Assembly (NCBI GenBank): GCA_018268255.1
Contig: JAFDWX010000004.1
Location: 62,001-126,000 of the forward strand
Reading direction: 5' to 3'
Source of the DNA: Armatimonadota bacterium
GTDB lineage: Bacteria; Armatimonadota; Fimbriimonadia; Fimbriimonadales; Fimbriimonadaceae
Length of the DNA: 64,000 bases
Part shown: piece after piece, positions 7,410-14,937 of the stretch
Layout of the letters: each line of letters begins with the position of its first letter
Numbering within the stretch: position 1 is the first letter of the stretch
Position numbers and translations under genes: made by a program
The notes under the pieces: generated by a model
Seen by the model: only the letters and a program-made list of their open reading frames with translations
What the model was told of the DNA's origin: nothing
The model's database searches: none

Positions 7410-9023
7410 ATGGCGTCCCTTGAATCTCAATCGATCCCGGCCACAGGCTGTTCATTTCTCCAAGGGGCACCTGCCTCCGCTTTTGCTCCGGAAGACTTTT
7501 CTTCCGACGAACGTCTGATGGTCCAAATGGCTGAGCAGTTCAGCCAGAAGGAAATCCTCCCCAATCTTGACCGCATGGATGCTCAGGAAGAAGGCCTGGT
7601 TCCGACCATCGTCCAGCATGCCGGTGCTTTGGGATTCTGCGGCCCCGATACATCCGCCGATTTCGGTGGATTAGGTCTTGGGAAAAACCTCGCGGCGCGG
7701 ATCCTGGAATATCTCAGCTTGAACGCTTCCTTCTCCGTCACGATCGGAATTACCAGCGGAATCAGCCAGGTGGGTCTTCAACTTTTCGGGAGCCGGGAGT
7801 TGCAGGAAAAATACCTCCCGCCACTATGTTCGGGAGAGCACATCGGAGCCTATTGCCTCAGCGAACCGAATAGCGGCACAGATTCCCTATCGCTTTCCAC
7901 GCGAGCCGATCAGCACGGCGGCAAGTGGGTGCTCAATGGCACCAAAATGTGGATTTCCAACGCCAAATGGGCCAACCAGTTTCTAGTAATGGCGAAGGTC
8001 GGTGGCGAGAAGATCAGCGCGTTTCTGGTCGAGCGAGACTTTCCCGGAGTCTCCATTTCGCGGGAGGAGCACAAAATGGGTCTCAAGGGGTCCAGCACCG
8101 CTCGGGTGATGTTGGAAAACGCCGAGGTTCCGCTTGAGAACATGGTCTACGAAGAAGGTCGGGGCCACATTGTCGCCTTCAATGCGCTGAATTTGGGGCG
8201 CTTCAAGCTGTCTTCGATGTCCATCGGTCCAGCTCGGCAGGCCATGACCCACGCCAGCGAATATGCGCTTGACCGCAAGCAATTCGGACAATCCATCGGT
8301 CGCTTTGGCTTGATCGAACAGAAATTCGCCAAGATGGCTGCTCTGTTCTATGCCGCCGAGTCGGCCATCTACCGAACCGGAGCGCTCATCGATTCTGCGT
8401 TTGAGTCAGGCCACGCCCAGTACCCGGACGACCGCATCAAGGGGAATATTCGGGGCGCCGAGGAATATTCTGTTGAGTGCAGCATCTGTAAGGTGTTCTC
8501 CACCGAGGCCGAAGGCCAGATCGTGGACGAATGCCTGCAAGTGTACGGCGGTTACGGCTTTACCGAAGAGTTCCCTATCGCTCGGATCTATCGAGACTGC
8601 CGCGTGAGCAGAATCTACGAGGGCACCAACGAAATCAACCGGTTCTTTATCGCAGACCGGCTCCTGCGGAGAATGCGCGCTGGCACGGTGATTTTTGGCC
8701 CAGGCGATGGCTTCATCCATGACCTTTGCGGAGAAGCGTGTGCCCTCGTTTCGAATCTGGAAAACCCTCACCAAGCGGTTCTTGGAGCGCTTGCCGACCT
8801 GGCGATCCTCACGTACGTCGAGCAATCGGCTCGACTTCGCGTATCCCGAAATCCTGCTGCGTTTGGGCAGTTGCACGCAGTGTTCTGCAATTGGGCCAAC
8901 GCGGAAGCGGCGCGGGCGTATCAGTTGATTTCTGGAAATCCCGTTTCACTTCCGGCACCGGCTGCAGTGGATTTGGGTGCTATCGCCGGTCTGGTGTACG
9001 AGAAGAGGGGCCCGGTCAACTAA
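7410..9023 (+). CDS. Acyl-CoA dehydrogenase (long form, VLCAD-like)
   Basis: 537 residues, longer than the usual 380-400 because of a C-terminal extension of about 120 residues, as in very-long-chain/ACAD9-like enzymes. It shows the signatures AYCLSEPNSGTDSLSL, WISNAKWANQFLVMAK, the central helical domain with RKQFGQSIGRFGLIEQK, and VYGGYGFTEEFPIARIYRD. The IYEGTNEINR motif carries the Glu that acts as catalytic base. It oxidises acyl-CoA to trans-2-enoyl-CoA with FAD, passing electrons to ETF. No other beta-oxidation gene is adjacent. Confidence 0.9.
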   Translation: MASLESQSIPATGCSFLQGAPASAFAPEDFSSDERLMVQMAEQFSQKEILPNLDRMDAQEEGLVPTIVQHAGALGFCGPDTSADFGGLGLGKNLAARILEYLSLNASFSVTIGITSGISQVGLQLFGSRELQEKYLPPLCSGEHIGAYCLSEPNSGTDSLSLSTRADQHGGKWVLNGTKMWISNAKWANQFLVMAKVGGEKISAFLVERDFPGVSISREEHKMGLKGSSTARVMLENAEVPLENMVYEEGRGHIVAFNALNLGRFKLSSMSIGPARQAMTHASEYALDRKQFGQSIGRFGLIEQKFAKMAALFYAAESAIYRTGALIDSAFESGHAQYPDDRIKGNIRGAEEYSVECSICKVFSTEAEGQIVDECLQVYGGYGFTEEFPIARIYRDCRVSRIYEGTNEINRFFIADRLLRRMRAGTVIFGPGDGFIHDLCGEACALVSNLENPHQAVLGALADLAILTYVEQSARLRVSRNPAAFGQLHAVFCNWANAEAARAYQLISGNPVSLPAPAAVDLGAIAGLVYEKRGPVN

Positions 9024-9036
9024 TTCGCGGTAGTCC

Positions 9037-9196
9037 TTCGTCCAGCACCCACCTCGTGCCAGAGAGACTTCAGGTGTCGGGGCATATGGAACAGGAAGCT
9101 ACTCACACTCGCTGGGCTTCCAGCCGCCCGGGCGGGATCGTGGGCGACGCGAAGCGTCGGGGTCCCACGATCGGGCAAGGCTTCGGGTGGGCGGCG
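9037..9196 (+). repeat. GC-rich structured intergenic element, copy 1
   Basis: The element lies between the convergent acyl-CoA dehydrogenase and glnA genes. It contains TTCGTCCAGCACC (9037-9049), an outer helix GCCGCCC/GGGCGGC (9123-9129 with 9189-9195), a middle helix GATCGTGGG/CCCACGATC (9136-9144 with 9164-9172) and an inner GACGC-GAA-GCGTC hairpin (9146-9158). A diverged copy at 53399-53499 keeps the helices through paired changes. It may act as a terminator, a structured RNA or a REP-like repeat. Confidence 0.7.
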
Positions 9197-9276
9197 CGCC
9201 TTCGAAAAAGCCAACACGTCAAAATCAAGATGCCACGGACAGTACATCCGTGGCATCGATTGACCGTTCAGCGGCC

Positions 9277-10686
9277 TTACGCGTCGGCGTAAAGGAAGAA
9301 CTCATACGGATGCGGGCGCAGGTCAACCGCGTCGCACTCGTTCAAGAGTTTGTACTCGATGTAGGTCTCGATCAGGTCCGGCGTAAACACGTCACCTTTG
9401 AGCAGGTAATCGTGATCGTCAGCCAAAGCGATCAGAGTTTCTCGCAACGAGCCCGGAGTCTGCGGGATGTCCGCTTTCTCCTCTGCCGGAAGCTCGTAAA
9501 GGTCCTTGTCGATCGGTGTCGGCGGCTCGATTCGGTTCTGAACCCCGTCCAGACCAGCCATCATACAGGCCGTAAATGCCAGATACGGGTTCGCGGTTGG
9601 GTCCGGAGCGCGGAACTCGACTCGCTTCGCCTTCGGCGATTTACTCACCATGGGGATGCGAATACAGGCAGACCGGTTGCGGGAGCTGTACATCAAATTG
9701 ATCGGAGCCTCGTATCCTGGCACCAATCGGCGATAGCTATTGGTTGATGGCGCGCAGAATGCGAGCAGCGATGCTGCATGCTTCAGCAACCCACCGATGT
9801 ACCACCGAGCCATGTCGCTCAGTCCAGCATATCCAGCCTCGTCATAGAATAGCGGTTCGCCATTCTTCCAGAGTGACTGGTGGACGTGCATACCGCTGCC
9901 GTTATCTCCAAAGATCGGCTTCGGCATAAACGTCGCACACAACCCATACTGGGCCGCAGTGTTCTTGATCACGTATTTGTACTTTTGGAGCGTATCCGCC
10001 ATGTACAGCAGGGTGTTGAACTTCACGTCGATTTCGCACTGGCCAGCCGCAGCAACCTCGTGGTGGTGCATCTCGGTGTCCACGCCGATCTCCATGAGCT
10101 TGAGCACCATGTCGTTGCGGACGTCTTGGAGCTTGTCGTTGGGAGAACAGGGGAAATATCCACCCTTCGGACGCATCGTATATCCAAGGGAACTCTCGGC
10201 ACCGCTGTTCCAAAATGCCTCTTCGCTATCGACTTCGAAGTATGCGCCCTTGGCTTGGTTGTCGTATCGCAGCTTGTCAAATAGGAAGAACTCCGCCTCG
10301 GGACCGAAAAATGCTGTATCAGCAATTCCGGTGGACTTCAAATAAGCTTCACCCTTCTTAGCAACATAGCGAGGATCGCGGCTGTATCGCTCTCGCGTGA
10401 TCGGGTCCTCGATATCGCAAACCACAACGGCAGTGGTGTATTCGCTGAACGGATCCAAGAACATGGTTGCCGCATCGGGCACCAGCAGCATGTCCGATTC
10501 GTTGATCGCTTGGAACCCACGAATCGAGGAGCCATCGAAGGCAAGACCTTCTTCGAATCGATCCTCGGTGAAATGGGTGGCAGGGATGGTGAAGTGGTGC
10601 CACATCCCAAATAGGTCTGTGAAGCGAATGTCGATGAATTGGACCTTGTTCTCGTTGACGAAGTGCAGAGCTTCCCTCGGTGTCAT
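9277..10686 (-). CDS. glnA: Glutamine synthetase, type I
   Basis: 469 residues from MTPREALHF at 10686, preceded by AGGAGGAG; the frame extends to 10797, but that part runs through the leader. Type I motifs are present: VQFIDIRFTDLFGMWH, FDGSSIRGFQAINESDM, FFGPEAEFFLFD, GSGMHVHQSLWKNG, NSYRRLVPGYEAP and NRSACIRIP. The DKDLYELPAEE segment holds the Tyr used for adenylylation in GSI-beta enzymes. It makes glutamine from glutamate, ammonia and ATP as a dodecamer. No glnB or glnE is in view; the upstream leader carries a terminator with a competing helix. Confidence 0.97.
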   Translation of the reverse strand: MTPREALHFVNENKVQFIDIRFTDLFGMWHHFTIPATHFTEDRFEEGLAFDGSSIRGFQAINESDMLLVPDAATMFLDPFSEYTTAVVVCDIEDPITRERYSRDPRYVAKKGEAYLKSTGIADTAFFGPEAEFFLFDKLRYDNQAKGAYFEVDSEEAFWNSGAESSLGYTMRPKGGYFPCSPNDKLQDVRNDMVLKLMEIGVDTEMHHHEVAAAGQCEIDVKFNTLLYMADTLQKYKYVIKNTAAQYGLCATFMPKPIFGDNGSGMHVHQSLWKNGEPLFYDEAGYAGLSDMARWYIGGLLKHAASLLAFCAPSTNSYRRLVPGYEAPINLMYSSRNRSACIRIPMVSKSPKAKRVEFRAPDPTANPYLAFTACMMAGLDGVQNRIEPPTPIDKDLYELPAEEKADIPQTPGSLRETLIALADDHDYLLKGDVFTPDLIETYIEYKLLNECDAVDLRPHPYEFFLYADA

Positions 10687-10746
10687 TTCTCCTCCTAATC
10701 TCGTAGTGTGCGGTTGTATTGCCTTAAGCCTAGCCAAAAACGAAAA

Positions 10747-10803
10747 AACGCCGCAGACACTGGGGCCTGGTCGGCGTCTTTGCGGCGTTACGACCACAGT
10801 GTC
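10747..10803 (-). promoter_or_regulatory. Attenuator-like leader of glnA
   Basis: Read on the minus strand: GACACTG (10803-10797), 7 nt, AACGCCGCA (10789-10781), 18 nt, CAGTGTC (10762-10756), then directly TGCGGCGTT (10755-10747) and TTTTTTCGTTTTT. The second and fourth segments form a 9-bp GC-rich terminator stem with a T-run; the first and third form a 7-bp helix that interleaves with it. A GATAAT/TAATAG box at about 10813-10820 would start transcripts just before the first segment. This layout suits a conditional terminator. Confidence 0.55.
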
Positions 10804-10926
10804 GCAACGCCTCTATTATCTCCAAGTTAAGGTCATTGCCGCTAGTGGTGGATAAAACCCCGCATTTCCCCTTGGAGATTTGCTGGTAAGAGCGGTGACT
10901 TTAGGAGATCCATCGCCCAAGGCACA

Positions 10927-10964
10927 AAATCCTCCTCCATTGCATTGCGCTTGGAGGAGGATTT
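10927..10964 (-). terminator. Terminator hairpin after the S9 peptidase gene
   Basis: A 13-bp perfect stem, AAATCCTCCTCCA (10927-10939) with TGGAGGAGGATTT (10952-10964), lies 23 bp beyond the peptidase stop. The stem ends in TTT on the minus strand; the T-run is short. Confidence 0.75.
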
Positions 10965-10987
10965 GCGGAAATAAGCGAGGGCTCGAT

Positions 10988-13165
10988 CTACTCTTGAGTA
11001 AGCGTCTCGTACAGGTACTTCGCGATGGTGACAAATACGTGCGGCCGAGACTCATCTCGGCCAATTCCGTGATCATCATGCGGATAGAGCATAACGTCGA
11101 AGTGCTTGTTGTTTTCGATCAGCTTCTGCATCAATCGAATGGTATCTGCCGCGAGTACGTTGTCATCCAAGATGCCGTGAACCAATAGGAGATGATCTTG
11201 CAGTCCCGCAGCATGGCTAATCGGTGAAGTCTTCTTATAGACCTCCTCGTTGCCTTTCACCGGACCAAGTCGCTCTCGCGTGTAGCCTTCGTTGTAGTTT
11301 TTCCAGTCCGTCACGCTGGCGACGGCAACTCCCGCATAAAACACACCCGGTTTGGTGAGCAAGTTCATACAGGTCTGGAATCCTCCGTAGCTCCAACCCC
11401 AGCAAGCAATTCGATCACCCTTCACGTAATCCAAAGCCTTGAGATAGTTCGCGGCAGCCACGTATTCGTCGGCGTCGATGACTCCGAGAGACTGATAGTA
11501 TCCGGAGTGGAACTCTCCGCCGTAGCCGTAGCTCGCCCGAGCATCTAGCTTGAGCACCGCGAACCGACACTCCGTAGCCAGAAAGTTGGCGAAATAGCCG
11601 CCCCACGACATCTTGCCAGTGTTTGCGTACATGTCGGAGATGACGGCTGGAACCTTCTCACCCGGCTTGAGATCCGGAGGAGTGATGAGCTGAGCATGGA
11701 GCGTTGCTCCATCGGGAGCCTTAAAGGTGACTTCCTTCATGGGGGCCCATCGATAGGCCTTGAACTCATCGGGCTGACTAAAGGTGAGCCGGCGCGCCTT
11801 GGGTTCGCATTCCCACAGGTCATAGGGCTGCGTTGGGGCGGAAGCCAGAGTCAACATGACCTTGCCATCTGGTGTGACCATCGGCGTGCCGGATCCATCG
11901 AATTCTCGCGGAACTGAGCAACCGTCCACAGGCGCATGCTGCGTGAGCTTGCCATTGGGCTCCACCACGGTGATTTCGGTCATGAGCGGCGAGCGTGAAT
12001 GCGTGACAAGGACGAGTCGGTCCGAATCTCGTGGTCGCATCATCGAGGTGACATCGTGATCCTGCTTGTAGACCGTTTGAATATCCTTGCCCCACGTATC
12101 CATGGAGATGATGTGGTTGAAGGTGAACTTGTTATCCTCAATGTCAGTACCGAGCAGAACTCGCTTGCTATCTCGCGTCCACTCAACGGGTCTCCAATCC
12201 GAAATGTAGAGCTTGGGAGCCTTTTCCTTATAGATATCCCGCTTTTTCGCAGTGTCCGGATCGATCAAACTCAGCGTGACATTCTTTGAGTCAGGGTCTT
12301 TCCACACCAATGCAAGAGACTTACTATCGGGTGCCCAGGCCGAACTCATGTCCCAGTGATAGCGTGGGATTTTCACGAACTTCACCAAACCGCCGGTGAC
12401 ATCCACAAACCCGAACTGGAAGTTGTAGCTCTCGGAACCGTTCCAGTCGCGCCCGATCTCGCGAGTCTGGGCTCGGTCTTTCGTGTAGTCCATCATTTCG
12501 GTCCGACTTTCCTTGGTGTTGTCGTACCAACTCACGGAGAGCTTCTTAGAGTCCGGTGAAAACTCGAATCCGCCAACTCCGGTTCCAGGCGCCGAAATAA
12601 AGGTGAGCTGCTTGACAAATCCCGTCTTTCGATCCACGGTGAACACGTTCTGGCCGCGGATGAAGCCTAGGTATTTGCCATCGAGGGAGTATTGCGCTCC
12701 CGTCACCTGCTCGTTCGTGTCAAACAGGGGTCGGATATCCTTCCCTTCAGGATCGCTGAGCCATGTTCGGCCCTTGTACTGGAAAAGAAACTCCTTGCCG
12801 TCCGGCGCCCAAGTAAACCCGCCGATGCCACCATCGTAAGTGATCTCGTCCTTCTTTTGTTCTTCAGTGCGCTTATCGTCCTGATTCAGGGGACGCGTGA
12901 ACTTTTCAGCGGCGATAATTTGCTTGATATCGCCCGACGGGAGAGACATCATCCAAACGTCGACTTTACGAGCACCGGTTTTGTTGTAGCCGAACACAAC
13001 ATGCTTGCCATCAGGCGAAAGTTGAGCTCCAGAAGGGCTTCGACCATTGAAAGTTGGATATTTGTAGAACTTTTCGAGCTTGGCCTGCATTTCCGGGGTA
13101 AACGGAGCCGCGCTGATGGCTAGCGGTGCCAGAGCCAATAGAATGAGAGCTGTTTTTCGGGCCAT
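10988..13165 (-). CDS. Secreted S9 family prolyl oligopeptidase/dipeptidyl peptidase
   Basis: 725 residues. A signal peptide (MARKTALILLALAPLAISA) is followed by a WD40/PD40-like propeller (LSPDGKHVVFGYN, WAPDGKEFLFQYK, FSPDSKKLSVSWYD, WAPDSKSLALVWKD) and a C-terminal alpha/beta-hydrolase domain. The catalytic Ser lies in GWSYGGFQT, the Asp in GILDDNV and the His in HDDHGIG. It resembles DPP IV/acylaminoacyl-type S9 enzymes, which trim peptides exported to the periplasm or surface. It stands alone between two hairpin terminators. Confidence 0.93.
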   Translation of the reverse strand: MARKTALILLALAPLAISAAPFTPEMQAKLEKFYKYPTFNGRSPSGAQLSPDGKHVVFGYNKTGARKVDVWMMSLPSGDIKQIIAAEKFTRPLNQDDKRTEEQKKDEITYDGGIGGFTWAPDGKEFLFQYKGRTWLSDPEGKDIRPLFDTNEQVTGAQYSLDGKYLGFIRGQNVFTVDRKTGFVKQLTFISAPGTGVGGFEFSPDSKKLSVSWYDNTKESRTEMMDYTKDRAQTREIGRDWNGSESYNFQFGFVDVTGGLVKFVKIPRYHWDMSSAWAPDSKSLALVWKDPDSKNVTLSLIDPDTAKKRDIYKEKAPKLYISDWRPVEWTRDSKRVLLGTDIEDNKFTFNHIISMDTWGKDIQTVYKQDHDVTSMMRPRDSDRLVLVTHSRSPLMTEITVVEPNGKLTQHAPVDGCSVPREFDGSGTPMVTPDGKVMLTLASAPTQPYDLWECEPKARRLTFSQPDEFKAYRWAPMKEVTFKAPDGATLHAQLITPPDLKPGEKVPAVISDMYANTGKMSWGGYFANFLATECRFAVLKLDARASYGYGGEFHSGYYQSLGVIDADEYVAAANYLKALDYVKGDRIACWGWSYGGFQTCMNLLTKPGVFYAGVAVASVTDWKNYNEGYTRERLGPVKGNEEVYKKTSPISHAAGLQDHLLLVHGILDDNVLAADTIRLMQKLIENNKHFDVMLYPHDDHGIGRDESRPHVFVTIAKYLYETLTQE

Positions 13166-13202
13166 TAAACCGATTTCATACCCTAATCCTTAGCAGTAAA
13201 GC

Positions 13203-13232
13203 GGGGTCGCAAGGAAACATCCCTGCGACCCC
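13203..13232 (-). terminator. Terminator hairpin after PEP-CTERM gene
   Basis: A 9-bp stem GGGGTCGCA/TGCGACCCC (13203-13211 with 13224-13232) lies about 48 bp downstream of the PEP-CTERM stop on the minus strand and upstream of the peptidase start. The following minus-strand sequence is only mildly T-rich (GCTTTACTG). Confidence 0.6.
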
Positions 13233-13279
13233 TCGGTTAACACCATTATTCCGGCAACAAATGCCGTTGGTAGCGGTGG

Positions 13280-13891
13280 TTATTTTCTTCGACGCTTTGC
13301 AGCGATCAAGCCTAATCCCAAAACCGCCAATGTTGCCGGTTCGGGCACGGGAGCCAGCTGGCCTTGACCAGCATCCAGTGGACTCGGTTGATAGTAGATT
13401 GCGGTACCAGCAGTTGCCGTAAGGCTGTAGTAATTGGTAGCTTTGGTAAGGAGCGATCCGCTGATGTTTGCGCGGAAATCGCCAGCCGAAAAGTCCGCCA
13501 CGCCACCGTTTGCCGTACCCTCGGTAACGGCTTCCCAAACAGCCAACTGCAGTGCGGCAGCGTCCTCGTTAGAAGCGACTGAGCCGAATCCACCAGCGAC
13601 AATGTTGCCTGCGAGTCCAAGGTTCGGGCTAACAGACGATGCCAGGACAGCATTGCAGTTCCAAGTTTGCCCGTTCGAAATAGCATGGTCGATATCGCCG
13701 CAGAACGTCACGAGATTCACGTTCAAAATGTTGTTGTGCATGTTGAGCTGACCCGCGAAAAATTGGCGGGCGTTGCCGTAGTACGTGGTGTCCACGTTCT
13801 GTCCCATGCCGACCCCAGTAAATGTAAGGTTAGCTGAAGCCGCTCCTGCCAGGGACGCAGCAACGATGCTTGAAATCCAAAGTTTTGTCAT
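13280..13891 (-). CDS. PEP-CTERM sorted surface protein
   Basis: 203 residues from MTKLWISSIVAAS; the ATG at 13891 sits 6 bp after GAGGAG, better than the ATG two codons upstream. A signal peptide (cut near ASA-NL) leads to a low-charge mature domain that includes EDAAALQLAVWEAV. The C-terminus is a complete PEP-CTERM tag: VPEPATLAVLGLGLIA followed by KRRRK. Such tails are recognised by exosortase, cleaved and used to anchor or release proteins; no exosortase is in this window. The internal domain resembles thioester-anchor-type surface proteins only loosely. Confidence 0.85.
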   Translation of the reverse strand: MTKLWISSIVAASLAGAASANLTFTGVGMGQNVDTTYYGNARQFFAGQLNMHNNILNVNLVTFCGDIDHAISNGQTWNCNAVLASSVSPNLGLAGNIVAGGFGSVASNEDAAALQLAVWEAVTEGTANGGVADFSAGDFRANISGSLLTKATNYYSLTATAGTAIYYQPSPLDAGQGQLAPVPEPATLAVLGLGLIAAKRRRK

Positions 13892-14064
13892 TCTCATCTC
13901 CTCTCAGGCACTCAGTTACATGCCATCAGAGTCTATTTCTGAGAAATGTCGAGAATGTGTGACTCTTTGCGGTGATTCGCGCACAGATTTAGGGCATAAA
14001 CTAGCAAAAACAATGACAAAGTTGGCAGAACAATCCCCATAGGCAGCTGAAAACAGAAACAAGA

Positions 14065-14101
14065 ATTCCCGGCCAAAATACTTGCGAACTTGACCGGGAA
14101 T
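14065..14101 (-). terminator. Terminator hairpin after dockerin-like protein gene
   Basis: An 8-bp stem ATTCCCGG/CCGGGAAT (14065-14072 with 14094-14101) begins 8 bp beyond the stop on the minus strand and is followed by a T-rich tract (TTCTTGTTTCTGTTTTC), so it should be an efficient intrinsic terminator. Confidence 0.8.
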
Positions 14102-14109
14102 CTTATGCC

Positions 14110-14904
14110 TTAATCGTCGCCTGTTTTGTCGAAGTTTTCGCTTAAGATGAGGTAGTCGAAGATCGTAATGGCTTGATCGCCATCGAGATCGGCTTCCCAC
14201 GGAGCGAATCCGTTCAGACCCACGTCTAGCCAATCCGGATCGTTGCTCGACTTATCGAAATAGTCGCTCAACACCAGATAGTCAAAGATTGTGGTGGAGT
14301 TATCGTTGTCGATGTCTCCGTTGATCGGCACCAGAGTGACTTCTACATCCCCTGCTCGGCAATCCACAATGGGCGACATCCGAAGGAACTTGCCGGTCTG
14401 GAACGAGATCTGCTTGATCCGCCAAGGCATCGGCAGCGTGAATGAATCATCGACCAATGTAATGGTCTGAGTAGTCGTGGCTTCGCCATGGCTCGGATCG
14501 CGAATCTCAAGATCCAGGGTGGACGGGATAATCGACGGATCGATTCCCAGCCAGTCCAAGTGGACCGTGTAAGTCGCGTTGCCACCCAGCGAAACCTCTC
14601 GCGAATGAGCGTAGTAGGGCTTCTCGGGATCGTAACCGATGGTAAGTTCTCTTGACCATGCTGACGCAAAGTCACTATCCGGAGGAACGTACCCAACCGT
14701 GAGTTCTCTCGAGAAGGCGTTGTCGTAATCGGGCGGCAACTGACTCACCAGAGCCACTCCGGAAACAGCCATCGAGAGTCGCACTGATGCTTTGATCGCG
14801 ATGATGGATCGGGCAGAAGTGGATGGATCCATTGTCCATCCACGAGTCAGACCGGCTGCGAGTACCGCAATCAAACTTATTCTTCGCGCAATTATTCTAT
14901 TCAT
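14110..14904 (-). CDS. Secreted protein with SRE repeats and dockerin-like C-terminus
   Basis: 264 residues from the ATG at 14904, 8 bp after AGGAG; a TTG at 14910 would leave only 2 bp. The N-terminus has a basic, hydrophobic signal (MNRIIARRISLIAVLAAG). Residues about 65-110 hold three related repeats, FSRELTVGY, WSRELTIGY and HSREVSLGG. Then comes a beta-rich domain (ATYTVHLDWLGIDPSIIPSTL...) and the C-terminal pair GDIDNDNSTTIFDYLVLSDYFD and ADLDGDQAITIFDYLILSENFD. It starts 27 bp after the stop of the Gly-rich protein, so both are likely in one transcript. Function unknown; probably a surface component. Confidence 0.8.
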   Translation of the reverse strand: MNRIIARRISLIAVLAAGLTRGWTMDPSTSARSIIAIKASVRLSMAVSGVALVSQLPPDYDNAFSRELTVGYVPPDSDFASAWSRELTIGYDPEKPYYAHSREVSLGGNATYTVHLDWLGIDPSIIPSTLDLEIRDPSHGEATTTQTITLVDDSFTLPMPWRIKQISFQTGKFLRMSPIVDCRAGDVEVTLVPINGDIDNDNSTTIFDYLVLSDYFDKSSNDPDWLDVGLNGFAPWEADLDGDQAITIFDYLILSENFDKTGDD

Positions 14905-14937
14905 CTCCAATTCTCCTGTATGGTCATTGGAAGTGAA

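Larger units (their letters stand above)
10687..10987. other. Intergenic region between glnA and the S9 peptidase
   Basis: 301 bp without a gene. Going with minus-strand transcription it holds the peptidase terminator (10927-10964), a stretch with a -10-like box near 10813-10820 but no convincing -35 element, the interleaved glnA leader (10747-10803), a T-run to 10736 and a 38-nt spacer ending in the glnA Shine-Dalgarno. No open frame here looks coding. Confidence 0.6.

Noticed and set aside
9037-9256. Small proteins encoded by the GC-rich repeat
   Set aside because: The frames have no ribosome-binding site and lie within paired stems; structure explains the conservation better.
10747-10803. 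T-box or known amino-acid riboswitch in the glnA leader
   Set aside because: No T-box core sequence (AGGGTGG-type) and no recognisable riboswitch core; retained only as an attenuator-like structure.
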